DNA of 64,000 bases, taken from the NCBI RefSeq assembly GCF_000209735.1, contig NC_021002.1, positions 918,021-982,020 of the forward strand. The letters are read 5' to 3'. This DNA comes from Mycoplasmopsis fermentans PG18. Lineage in GTDB: Bacteria; Bacillota_I; Bacilli_A; Mycoplasmatales; Metamycoplasmataceae. Below are positions 46,704 through 57,064 of this stretch, piece after piece. The stretch's first letter is position 1; each line of letters starts with the position of its first letter. Made by a program: the position numbers and the translations under genes. Below the pieces are notes generated by a model. It was not told where the DNA came from. It made no database searches and saw only the letters and a list, made by a program, of their open reading frames with translations.

Positions 46704-49700
46704 TTAGTCCCTCCTTGTCATAGATTTAATGAATCCTCTAGCTGCTACAGCGATACTTAATAGAGCTGCAAGAGTTGTCAAAGCTGCTGCAAAAGCTTGA
46801 TCAGATTCAATTTTTACTGCACCAGTGGCTAGTTTATAGATAAATGAAATTAGAATATCAGTTGCACCTTCTTGATAAGCAGTTGGTTTAGCAAACGCAG
46901 GGCCTCCGCCACTAAAGATACTAATAGTTGTGAAGTTGTTGAATGCTCCAACAAATTGACCAATTAACATTGGGGCAATTGCTAATAATAAAGAAGGTAG
47001 TGTTAGCTTAAAGAATTTATGATAATTTTTGGCTCCATCAATAGAAGCAGCTTCATAAATATCTTTTGGAATTGCTTGTAAGTTACCAGTAACTAACATG
47101 AAGATAAAGGCATAAGCTATTCAAGTTTGAACAACAATTAAGATAGCTCGAGCTGAGGTTATGTTGTTAAGTCATTCAATAGGTCTATTAACAAAATGAA
47201 GTTTTAATAGAATCATATTAATATAACCTGTTGTTCCATTAACAAAAGCACTTCTTAAGAAGTACAACATAACGAAAGCTGGAATTGCTCAAGGAATAAT
47301 AAAGATTAATCTAAAGAATTTTCTTCCTTTAAGACGATTATTATTTGCTAATATCGCTAAAATAATACCGAGTGAAATAGGACAAAGAGTTGAAGCGATT
47401 GTTCAAATAAATGTTCAACCAATAATTCTTTCTAGAGCTGTTAGAATTCCATTATTACGATAAATTCATCAAAGTCCTCATTGTTTCAAGCCAACTCATG
47501 AACTGGTTTGAGTAGGGGCTTGATGCATGTATCCATAGTCAGTAAATGAAATTAGAACTGAAGTAATAATAGGAGCTAGAACAATAAATAACATTAAGAT
47601 TCAACCTGTAATTGAAATCATTCAAGGGAAGCCGCTTGTATTTAATCATCTTTTTGTATATGATCATTTACTTGGACGTGACCCTTCTTCCATTAATTTA
47701 GCTGTTCTAAATGCAATAATTGAACAAACTGTAAAGTAAATTAATACTATTGTTAAGATAATAACAGATATGACACCACCAAAAAGGTAACGCCGAGCAT
47801 CTCTAAATATGCCCATGCTAGAATTGAAGTGTCGAGCTCCTAAGTCAATGAAACTCAGAATCCCTTCCATACCATCAATACCAGTAGTATAAGCTCCGAA
47901 ACTAAAAGGAATAAAAATTGCATACAATAATGTGGTTACTAAAAGTAAAAGAATCCCTTTAGTTTTTTGTTTGAAGAATATCAATTCTGAAAGTCCAGGG
48001 AAAATAAAACTAATTATTGCTGCTAATCATTTAATATTACGTGTACATTCAATTGGTACAGTTTTAACAGCTTCATTAACTTTACTTTCATAAATTTTTG
48101 AAACAACCTTCATTTCGGCTTGTCTTCTAAAGAATCAAGTTGATAAAATTTCTTTATTTTTAAGACTGTTAGTTTGAAGTTTTAATTCATATCTTTTTTC
48201 ATTATAATCAATCTTTGCTTCCATTTTACTATGTTTAAAAGCTTGTTTTGATATTTCTTTATTTTTATATCTTAAAGCTGTTTGCTTAACTGTTTCAAGA
48301 TATTGATTATAAAGTTGTTTTTTCTTGTTAGAAACTAATTCTTTTTCGCTTTGATATTGTTCTTTGTTTCTAACTTGTTCTTTTAAAATGTTAGAATTTT
48401 CATTTGAGCTAAGATTTAAAGAATTTAGTTTTGTTTCATAAATAGCTAAAACTTTTTCATATAAGAATTTTAGTCTTACTTGCTCAGCATTTATTGCTCT
48501 TTCTTTTAAGGCTAAAGCTAATTCTTTTTTATAATTTCCTTCATAAGAATATTTTTCATAAATTGCCGATTCTTTGAAATAAAGTTCAGATTTAAGCAAT
48601 CATTCAAATTCTTTTTTTAGGCTTTTTGTGTTAAAAAAACCAAACAATAATTTTTTAAATATTTTAGCTAAAGCAGATGTTTTTTTGTCATTATAGACAA
48701 GTTGTTTATTTTTCTTAAATGACTGTAAAACAGATTTTTTGGTAATTTTTATAGATTCATCTTTATTAGAATCTATAAAGTTATTTTTAGCTAAAAATTC
48801 TAAATATTGTTGGTAATTTCTAGTAGCAACTAAATCATCGATTTTCTTTAGTTGTTGCTTGAAATTTTGATTTACAATCTTAATTTTTGATTTTCCATTT
48901 TGCTTTATTTTTTTAATTTTTTCAATATTGCCTTTTTCAACACGTTTAATCTCATTTTTGTGTTCTTCGATTTTAGCATATGCTTCTTTTTTATATGCTT
49001 TTACTTCTTGTTTTTGTAATTCTGCTTTTTGATTATATTCATATTCTAAAGCAAGATTTTTTTGATTTGTTTCTAATTTAATGTTGTATTTGTTTGCTTT
49101 ATAAATCTTTAATTCAATAAATTTATTATTTTGATATTTGTGGTTTAGTGAATTACGTTTTTCAATTAATTCTAAACGACGTTTTTCCAATTTTTGATAA
49201 AAGTTTTGGAAATAAGATTTTGGGTCTTCTAAAGTATTTAATATTTTTAGTTCTTGTTTATGCAAATAGTTTTTAATTTTATTGATGTCAAAATCAAGAT
49301 CTGAATTATGTTTAAGATATTTTAGAGTTATATTGAATAAAGCATATTTAGAAAGAATTTTATTTTCTTCTTTAATTGTTTTTTGCTTTAATTCTTCTAA
49401 TAATTCATTCTTCTTTTCATCAATGTCAGCTGTTAGTCTTAGTGATTTTTGAAATTCTAGTACATATTTTTTAAGAGCCTTTTTTTCTTTTATTAACGCT
49501 TTAATTTCATACTTAATCATTGAGATTTCGTTATCAGCAAACGATATCTTTTTAATAGCATCTTTAATAGCTTTAATTTTATTTGAATAAGCCGCATATA
49601 AACTTGAAAGTTCTCTTTTTAAGTTATCTTGTAGTTTTGTTCTAGCTCGTAAAAATAAATTTTTGTTAATCTTCATTTGTGAATTAATTTTATCGATACG

Positions 49701-49814
49701 CCTATTAACAACATTTCTAACATGATGTTTATAGGCTTTTAAGGTATCTTGTTCTTCAGAAAGAATTGTGTCAAATTCTTCTCCATATCAGTTAAAAAGT
49801 TTTAATTTTTCCAT
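46704..49814 (-). CDS. malF: MalF permease with very long coiled-coil N-terminus
   Basis: The frame runs 1036 residues from ATG 49814 (AAAGGA before it) to TAA 46704, with all internal TGA as Trp. Residues 1 to about 560 are Lys/Glu/Gln-rich and helical with heptad character (for example ALIKEKKALKKYVLEFQKSL, EHKNEIKRVEKGNIEKIKKI, LKERAINAEQVRLKFLYEKV). Residues about 575-1030 form a MalF-type permease with eight likely helices, starting IKWLAAIISFIFPGLSELIFF and holding the EAA loop IPKDIYEAASIDGAKNYHKFF near 895. The usual MalF has about 300-500 residues and no such extension. No frameshift separates the parts, so this is one protein. The extension should be cytosolic. Confidence 0.88.
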
Positions 49815-50323
49815 ATTAAATGTCCTTTATTCAATGTGTACCATTCATAATGGTGCATTCTTCGAGCTAAATGTAATTTGACTGTTAAAAAGATTAGATA
49901 AGAAAGTATTATTACACAAAAGATTGTAATAAATACTCCTATAATAATTTCTTGTTTTAATAAAACTCTAGTGCCTCTAAATCAAGGCAAAGCTCCTAAA
50001 AGAGCAAATACTAAAATTCATATAATTAAAAACCCATAGCCTGCTTTTAATTTATGCCTTAATAGAACAATGTAAATTAGAAAGCAAATTAATGCTAATG
50101 AGTTTGCAATATAGGAAACAATTTTAGTTATTGTCACTTGTTTAGCAATTTGTGCTTTTTCTTCATCGCTAAGACTTGTCTCTATAAATTTAGAACCATA
50201 AACAAAAGGAATTAAGACTCAAAAAATCATTAAGACTGTAATTGCTGCTAAACAAGAAACTAAAAAGTAAAAACTAAATTTGTCTATATTTAATTTGGGT
50301 TTAATGTATGGATTTTGATCCAT
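49802..50323 (-). CDS. unrecognised four-helix membrane protein before malF
   Basis: A 173-residue protein. Hydrophobic segments lie near residues 15-45 (FYFLVSCLAAITVLMIFWVL), 65-90, 97-118 and 128-152. Its C-terminal tail LARRMHHYEWYTLNKGH is polar. The ATG overlaps the lipoprotein stop by 1 nt (TAATG), and its own stop overlaps the malF start by 13 nt, so it is translated with the importer. No family was recognised. Position between the binding protein and MalF suggests an accessory subunit. Confidence 0.7.
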
Positions 50324-52698
50324 TATTCAAATCTAATAACAGCTGTCGATTCAGTTGAACTATTAATTGTGTCAATTTTTTCTTTGTAAATTGCTGTTAA
50401 TTTTTCATACATCACTTTTTTAAATGCGTCAAGTGTTTTAGTTGTTGTTGCAATTTCAGAATATAATAATTTGTTTCCAAATACAGCATCATTTCATGAA
50501 CTTCATGCAACATTACCAAATTGAGGATTTGATTGGTCAATACGTCCTGGTTGGTATTGAATTACATTCAATCCACCATCAGCTAATGATTTAGTTGAAG
50601 ATAATGTTTGATAAATTAAGTCAACTGTTTGATTTTTTCTATATTGTTCAACAATTTCAATAACTTTAGAAGCTGGCACTTTAGTGCTTTTATCTTTTGC
50701 TGGAAATTGAAATTCTTTAGTTAATTTGTCACCAAGATTTCTAACTTCAGCTTGGTTAATGTATCTTGCGTAAAGATATGCTTTAACTGCTTTTGTAATA
50801 ACTTCATCAGCTACTGCTTTTTTAGATAAAAGTTGTGAAACTTTTTTAGCTTCAGCAATTTTTGCATTGATTAAATCTTGCAATTTGTTTTCTTTTAATG
50901 CTGTTTTGAATTTTTCGACAACAGCATCGTATTCTTTACCATTGTCACCATCAGCACCAAAAATGATTTTTTCAAGCTTTCTAATATGGAACGAATTGTC
51001 ACCTTGTTTTGCATTTGCAAATAATTCATTTAAAACATTTGCTTCGTTTAATTTTGTAAAAGCTACTTGTCAAGTTTGGCCATTACCTTGTAAATCCGAA
51101 AGTTTTTCCAAACCTAAAATTGCTGCTAATGCATTACGTAATCCAGTACCTTTTTCAGTATATTTATCACGAATATCTTTGAAATTCATGCCTAATTTAG
51201 ATTCTAAAGTACTGTTTAACACAGCATGTACTGGTAAATTGTTAGCTGAATACATATTTGAATCCGCAAGTGGGTCATCATTCGCTGTATTTTCTCAAGT
51301 ACTTGCACTTGGAGAATCGCCTACATTTGATAAATTATTAATTACTTGAATTGATGAATCATAATCTCTATTAAATTCAGCAGCATCTGTATATTTCAAT
51401 TTGCTCATTAATTCTTGTAATTTTGCATTTTGAGCGGCTGAATCTTGATCAACTTTTGTTTTTAATTCTTTTTGTAAGTCTACAATAAATGGAACTTTTG
51501 AATCGCTCTTGAAGTATTCATAGAATGATTGAGAATCAAATACACATTCAAGAAATTCTGCAATAGCTTCTTTTCTTGCTTTTGATTTACCATTATTTCT
51601 AATGTTTACTAAATATGATCAAGAACTTGAAGCTTGACGGTATGTATAAGCGTCATTTAATTTGCCTGCATTAAAGAATGTTTTGGCATTACCTGATTTT
51701 TGAGCTACTTGAACATCTCAAGTACCAATTAAACCATATTCTAGTTTGCCTTCTTTCATTAATTCAAATACTTTGTTATTTACAGCGCCCATGTCATTAC
51801 TTAATAATGCTTTTAAGTCATCTTGTTTAATATTTCTTTTGCCTCATACTGAAGTAGCATATGCTCCTGAGTCTAGGATATATGCAGCTTCATATATAGG
51901 AAAGAAGAATTCTGACATTAAATCAACTGCTTTTTTGAATTCAACATGGATAGGATTTTCTGTGTAAAGACCTGTTGAAATTTTTCCATTTTTTAAGAAA
52001 AGTAATTTCTTCATCATATCTTCAGCTTTGTATTCATGAGCTACAGCGCCTAAAATACCATTACCATATCAGAAGTCTTGGAATCTTAAAAATGCACGAC
52101 CTTGTTTTACTAATTTTAGCAATGTATCATTTTCAGGTTTAGCTAAGTCTTTTTTAACATCTGCTAAAGATTTTGTTGAAGCAACTATAACACCTTCAGT
52201 GTTGTGTCTAATACCAAAAAGTTTTTCAGCTGGTAATTGAGTAATTTTTTCAATACCGACTACTGAACCAAATGATCTAAGTTGTTTCTTTTCTTCTTCA
52301 GTTGCTTTAACTTTTTTAGCAATACGATCTAATAATCCTGGTGAAAATTGATCTAAATCAGCAACTGCATTAGATGCAACTAAAGTTGTAATTCTATCAT
52401 GTGGTGCATAAAAAATATCTGGCACAATTTTTTCATCTGTTGCCCCTGTAGGCATTTCTAAAGCACCTCAAACATCTTTAGCTATTGTTTTAATTTCATA
52501 GCCATTTTGGCCTGATTTTGTTTTCTTAAACAATTCAATTGCTTTGTCATAGAATTTTTGTTGAACGCCATCAACTGCAATTAAAATTGTTTTGCTTTCA
52601 GTAGTACCACAACTAATTGTAGCTAATGCTGTCACTGGAGCTGCTAAGGTTGCAAAGCCAATTGCTATTTTTTTAAAAGTTTTCTTAAAATTACTCAT
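50323..52698 (-). CDS. large substrate-binding lipoprotein of the maltodextrin importer
   Basis: A 791-residue lipoprotein. The signal peptide (MSNFKKTFKKIAIGFATLAAP) ends in lipobox ATISC, so Cys at about residue 30 is the anchor. The first 400 residues carry features of extracellular solute-binding proteins of the maltose type (LIAVDGVQQKFYDKAIELFKK, DIFYAPHDRI, FRFQDFWYGNGILGA-like segment, EYGLIGTWDVQ, ARKEAIAEFLECVF). This is about twice the usual length; the extra 380 residues at the C-terminus have no family I can name. It lies upstream of malF, malG and malK and would supply maltodextrin to them. Confidence 0.85.
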
Positions 52699-52718
52699 AA
52701 TTTCTCCTTGTTAGCTAA

Positions 52719-53180
52719 CTATTCAAAAACGATTAGATTTTTTTCATAAGCAACTATTGAAAAGATAATTGCTAGTGGACTAAAAAAAGTTAAGACAAAT
52801 ATTGTTGCAATAATTCCGCTTCATTTGTAAAATTCGGTTTTATCCAAAATATAGTAAACATGAATGCAAACGAATATTGCAAATATATAAGAAAGTAATG
52901 CAGCTGAAAATAAAATTCTATAAGTATAACTTTTTATTTCGCTAACTATGTTTTCTAAATATTTGCCTTCAAAAGTTCATTTATTTTTGCCTAGTAAATA
53001 CAAAATTAATATTTCTAAAATCAAAATAATGATTTGAGTAAAAACTAATAACATGTATTCAAGAATTTTAGGTAATGATCTTCTTTCATTTGGTCATTTG
53101 CCTAAAAAAAGTCATCTCATTCTAGTTTTAAATGAAACTTTTGTACTTTTTTTGTTTTCTAATCTCCTGTTTTTTTGCAT
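52719..53180 (-). CDS. unrecognised three-helix membrane protein heading the maltose operon
   Basis: A 153-residue protein with a basic N-terminus (MQKNRRLENKKSTK) and three hydrophobic segments near 45-70 (EYMLLVFTQIIILILEILIL), 90-115 and 125-147. It ends at TAG 52719, 20 nt before the binding-protein start, so it is the first gene of the importer operon. I see no known family. No good ribosome site is visible. Upstream, 53181-53390 holds no gene; a palindrome ATATTTTA/TAAAATAT lies near 53192-53211 and may be part of the operon's control. Confidence 0.65.
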
Positions 53181-53387
53181 AATTAACTAAATAAATTATA
53201 TTTTAAAATTAAAATATATGCCTTGTCAGTGTGCAATTCTTGATTAAATATAGGAACATTACCCTTGACCACTCAAGATAATAAAAAATTCAAAAAACAA
53301 CAAATTTTAGTGTAAAAAATTTCTTTTTGCTGTTTTTTGTGCATTTTATATATTCTTATTCTTAATCTAACTTAATCTAATTGTGGA

Positions 53388-53405
53388 AATTTTCTCATAT
53401 ATGAG
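53388..53405 (-). terminator. weak terminator after the secreted GH13 gene
   Basis: The palindrome CTCATATATGAG (53394-53405) with AAAATTTC after it on the minus strand lies 11 nt past the stop of the GH13 pseudogene. The tail is not a clean T-run, so confidence is limited. Confidence 0.4.
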
Positions 53406-53415
53406 ATTTTAATTT

Positions 53416-55291
53416 TTAATAAGTTAATTCAACTAACATTAAACCAGTATTCCCACTAAAAGTTATTTTTTCATTGTTTATCGAAGAATTATTAGAAAAA
53501 ATAACATTAATTTTAGTTGGAGCATTCTTAAAGACTAGATTTCATTCTTGACCATAAGCTGTATGATAATAAATTGAATTGACTAAAACTAAAAACTTTT
53601 TATCTTTTTGCTTTGCTTTAACTAATTTATATCCAAGTCCTTTATAATCATAACCGGGTTTAAAGAGATCATCTAAATTAGCATAAGTATTTTCTTTTTC
53701 AGCAAACATTTTTGGATTTTCTTTACGATAATTAATTATTTTTTTGGCTAAATTAAAATTAGATTTTTTATTCTTATGAGCTTGTTCAATCGAATTCTCA
53801 TTCTTGGATAAATTCAAAAAGATATGACTAGTTTCAATACCCGAACGTCTTTCATAAAAATCTACTTGGTTTTTTTATTACTTCATTTAAAAGCTTCTCT
53901 TAAAAAGGCATCAGAATGTGCTTGTGGGCCACCTCTCATATTTAATTCATTACCATTATAAAGAATTGGATTGCCACTTTGAATTAATAGGTTACTTAAT
54001 CCATAACTCATTACATTTAAAACTTTAAAATCATTTTGCTTAATTTCGAGATAAAAAGTTTTAACTCCAAAAATCAATTGGTTATTATAGTAGCGCTTGT
54101 TAATTCATCTATCTTCATCATGGTTATCTAAGAATGGTAATCATGTTCTAATATGACCTTCAACTTCATGTTCTTTTAAAATTTTTTCATAATCTTTTTT
54201 TGAAGTTTCAATAAAAAAACCATTTTTAAAATGAGAACCATCAATTACAATATTTAAGCCAATTCTTTCTTCATAAGGTTTTGTTGTATCATTAATTGCA
54301 AAATATTTATGAGCTTTACTTGGTTTATTTCATCATTCACCAAAGAAAAATATATCATCGCTTGATCTTTGATCTTTAGTTTCTTTTATTACTTCTCTTA
54401 AGGCTAATCTTTGCTCATTAAATAATTTTCTCTTTTCTAAGCCTGTTGCGTCTTTAAATTCATGTTTATTTTCTGAATTCATAATGTAATAAAAAGCATC
54501 AAATCTAAAACCGTCAACTCCTTTTTTAACTCAGAATTTCATAGCATTAATAATTTCTTTTCTTGTTTTGGAATTCTTTAAATTTAAATCAGGCATACCG
54601 CCTCAAAATTCAGCAACATATCTTTTATATGAAGACTTTTGATTAGAATCTATATTGTAAAATAAATTTCTTGTACTAGAATCATCAACACCATATTTCT
54701 TTTCACAATTATATTGGAAGTTGTAAAAATTATAAAATTTGTCAAATTCGTCTTTGTTTTGAAGACCTGCTTGGAATCATGGATGCTCAAATGAAGTATG
54801 ATTAATGACTCAATCCATAATAACTTTTATGCCTTTTTTATGGGCATTTATTAAAAATTGATCAAAGGCTTCCATGCCACCTAATTCAGGAGCAACATCT
54901 GTATAATCAATTACATCATAGCCATGATATGAGCTGGCTGGATGTATTGGTGAAAGATATAAAGTATCAATTCCTAAATTGCTAAAATATTCTAAATTTT
55001 CATTTAGTCCAATAAAGTCGCCAATACCATCATTATTGCGATCTGCAAAAGAATAAATTGTTAATTGATACATAACATTTGAAGGCTTAATAGATTTGTT
55101 AAAAGGCACAATAAATTTTGCATTTTTAAATTCACCTTCATAAGACAAATTCTTTATATTTTTTCAACAAATTTTTCATTGTTTCACAATTAATAATCTT
55201 TTTTAACACTTGTGCAACTTGCACTTAAACATAAAGCGATAGGTGCAATTAAAGAAAAATATGCTAATTTTTTTCTTGTTTTTTTACTCAT
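53416..55291 (-). pseudogene. secreted GH13 alpha-glucosidase lipoprotein, two A-tract frameshifts
   Basis: Restoring one base in each of two A-runs gives a 626-codon frame. It starts with a lipoprotein signal (MSKKTRKKLAYFSLIAPIAL, lipobox LSASC), then a GH13 barrel: VMYQLTIYSFADRNNDGIGD, LSPIHPASSYHGYDVIDYTDV, the catalytic region near 54480 (GVDGFRFDAFYYI type) and PFLDNHDEDRW, then GNELNMRGGPQ. Shift 1 is in a run of six A near 55199-55204 (seven needed), shift 2 in a run of seven A at 53870-53876 (eight needed). The enzyme would have digested dextrins on the cell surface. It is paralogous to the intact cytosolic GH13 enzyme at 42001-43773. Confidence 0.8.
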
Positions 55292-55417
55292 TTATACCTT
55301 CTTTAATACAAATATTATATTAAAATAAATTATCTTAATAGTACAAGCTTGCAAATCAAATAAAGAAAAATTACCAAAATGCTTATAAAACAATGTTTTT
55401 AGTAATTTTAAGTTATT

Positions 55418-55740
55418 TTAAAAACTTAATTCAACTAACATTAATCCTGTATCACTATTGAAAATAATTAAATATTTTCTATTTTAGAATTATTAGCTGC
55501 AATTACATTAATATTAGTTGGTGTGTTTTTAAATTTAGTTTCTAATTGTCAAAATTGTTTGTATGATTTTTTATTGTGTTAGCTAAAACAAGTATTTTAT
55601 TGACTGCTTTTTTATCTTTAAGATAGTATTCTGTATCATTGCCATAGTTTCTAAAATTATCTTTAAATATGCCATCTAATTTGAATTTTGGATAAACATA
55701 TTTTGTTAATTCAAAAGCAAGACCATAGGTTTTAGAGATC
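55418..55740 (-). pseudogene. C-terminal remnant of another GH13 gene
   Basis: On the minus strand three short frame pieces match the end of the neighbouring secreted GH13 enzyme: YYLKDKKAVNKILVLANTIKNHTNN, then LETKFKNTPTNINVIAANNSKIEN, then FNSDTGLMLVELSF. The intact neighbour reads FLVLVNSIYYHTAYGQEW, KNAPTKINVIFSNNSSINN and GNTGLMLVELTY. At least two frameshifts separate the pieces, and the front of the gene is gone. It is a leftover of a tandem gene duplication. The bases 55292-55417 in front hold only a TATAAAACA motif. Confidence 0.6.
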
Positions 55741-55761
55741 TCACTTTTGAATTAACAAAAT
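55700..55761. repeat. 18-bp perfect inverted repeat
   Basis: ATTTTGTTAATTCAAAAG (55700-55717) and its exact complement CTTTTGAATTAACAAAAT (55744-55761) are separated by 26 nt. The left arm lies in the GH13 remnant. The second arm may be an inverted duplication of gene sequence formed during decay. Confidence 0.6.
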
Positions 55762-55774
55762 AAATATAAAATTT

Positions 55775-55808
55775 CCAGCTTGCGCTGGATTTTGCCAGCT
55801 TACGCTGG
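55775..55808. repeat. two tandem CCAGC-TTRC-GCTGG hairpins
   Basis: CCAGC-TTGC-GCTGG (55775-55788) and CCAGC-TTAC-GCTGG (55795-55808) are near-identical 5-bp stems, GC-rich against the AT-rich background. No gene lies in 55741-56030; it holds these hairpins and the operator-like palindrome at 55994. Confidence 0.6.
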
Positions 55809-55993
55809 AGTATTTTCTTTTGCATTTTTTCACTTTCATATGAAAAAAATGATTTTTAAATTAAAATTTAAGCAGACAATTTAAGAAAATGCATTTTTCT
55901 TAAAACTTGCCGCCCTCACTTTTGGAAATAATAAAGTAATAAATTTTGATTCTACTTTTATTATATTAATATATAAATTAATATAATTTATTG

Positions 55994-56006
55994 CTTGATA
56001 TATCAA
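55994..56006. promoter_or_regulatory. third copy of the CTTGAT palindrome
   Basis: CTTGATATATCAA, like the sites at 41200 and 43824. It lies about 250 nt upstream of the GH13 remnant and may be the operator of that lost gene. Confidence 0.5.
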
Positions 56007-56030
56007 TGCCAAAAGCAAATAAATAAAAAA

Positions 56031-56061
56031 ACTAAAAAGCCTGTTTTATAGACTTTTTAGT
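56031..56061. terminator. terminator of the ECF-S gene
   Basis: ACTAAAAAG / CTTTTTAGT, a perfect 9-bp stem, holds TGTTTTATA in its loop. On the minus strand it ends the gene at 56081; it may also work rightward. Confidence 0.7.
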
Positions 56062-56080
56062 AAATTTTGAGTAAAAATAA

Positions 56081-57013
56081 TTAATATGAAATTTTGCTAT
56101 TTTTTTCCACAAATTTTTCTTTTAATAAAATGGCCACAGAAAAAATTGGATTCATTATTATTGAGTAAATTGGGATAGTAATAAGGCTTTTTAAAAGGAT
56201 TGGAATAGTGATTAAGTAATAATGCTCACCAGTATAATTTAATGACTTTCTGCCAGCATAAAGATAATTGTAATAATTAATGTAAACATAAGGCCCAATT
56301 AGTCATCTAAAAATGATCATAATAAAAATAATAATACTGAAGACAAATAGATAATCAAATCATCTTTTTTTCACTTTTTTATTCTTAGCAAAAAGCAATT
56401 GAAAAATAATAAAAATAAATGCGATAACACTGAAATTAAAATATATTAAGAGCATTCATAAAACTGCATTTTTAGGTAAATATTTTAGCTTCTTAATTCC
56501 TTTAATATGATAACCTTTATCATTTCCACTATTTATAACAACATAGAGTAATAAAGCGAAACCAACTGAAATTACAATTATTGGAAAAATAATTCTAAAT
56601 AAAAAACTAGCACGATAAAAAAAGTAATAAAAGGAGCTTAAAATACAAATGCCTATTGGAATCAATGCATAAAGATAATACCAAGTTCCAATTGTACCAG
56701 TTAAAAGCATCATAAAAGTATCAGCTAAAAATGATATTAAAGATCCTTTAAGTGGTCCAAAAAAGATTCCATATAATATAAAAAAAATTGCATCAGTTTC
56801 TAAGGGTATTATTTTTAAAATTGTAAACTTAGAAATTATTGCAACAACAAAATGAATTGCCAATAATATACCTGCTAAAGCAATATCTAAAACACTAAGA
56901 CGAAATGACTTAGCGAAGTGTTGCTTAAACTTTTTGCCAAATGATAATTCATTAAAAGATTTGTCATCTTCATTGGCTGCAATATTATTGGTAAAATTCT
57001 CATTTTTTTGCAT
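56081..57013 (-). CDS. ECF transporter S component-like membrane protein
   Basis: A 310-residue membrane protein. After a polar 40-residue N-terminus come seven or more hydrophobic segments. The first region, LAGILLAIHFVVAIISKFTI, then IPLETDAIFFILYGIFFGPLKGSLISFLADT, matches the substrate-binding S components of ECF vitamin importers (FolT/QueT-like: G-P-x-x-G-x-x-x-x-x-x-D). The second half (IYFNFSVIAFIFIIFQLLF onward) is longer than the usual 170-200 residues, so an extra membrane domain is fused. The vitamin cannot be told. It is divergent from the phosphohexomutase; only 51 bp separate the two starts. Confidence 0.75.
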
Positions 57014-57064
57014 ATTTTGAATTATATGTTAAAAATTTTTATTTGTTATTATATTATATATATT

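Noticed and set aside
51746..51967. plus-strand frame inside the binding-lipoprotein gene
   Set aside because: Antisense shadow; the minus-strand frame is complete and has a signal peptide.
55727..55740. GGTTTTAGAGATCT resembling the start of a Cas9-type CRISPR repeat
   Set aside because: Only one occurrence, no spaced repeats and no cas genes in the window.
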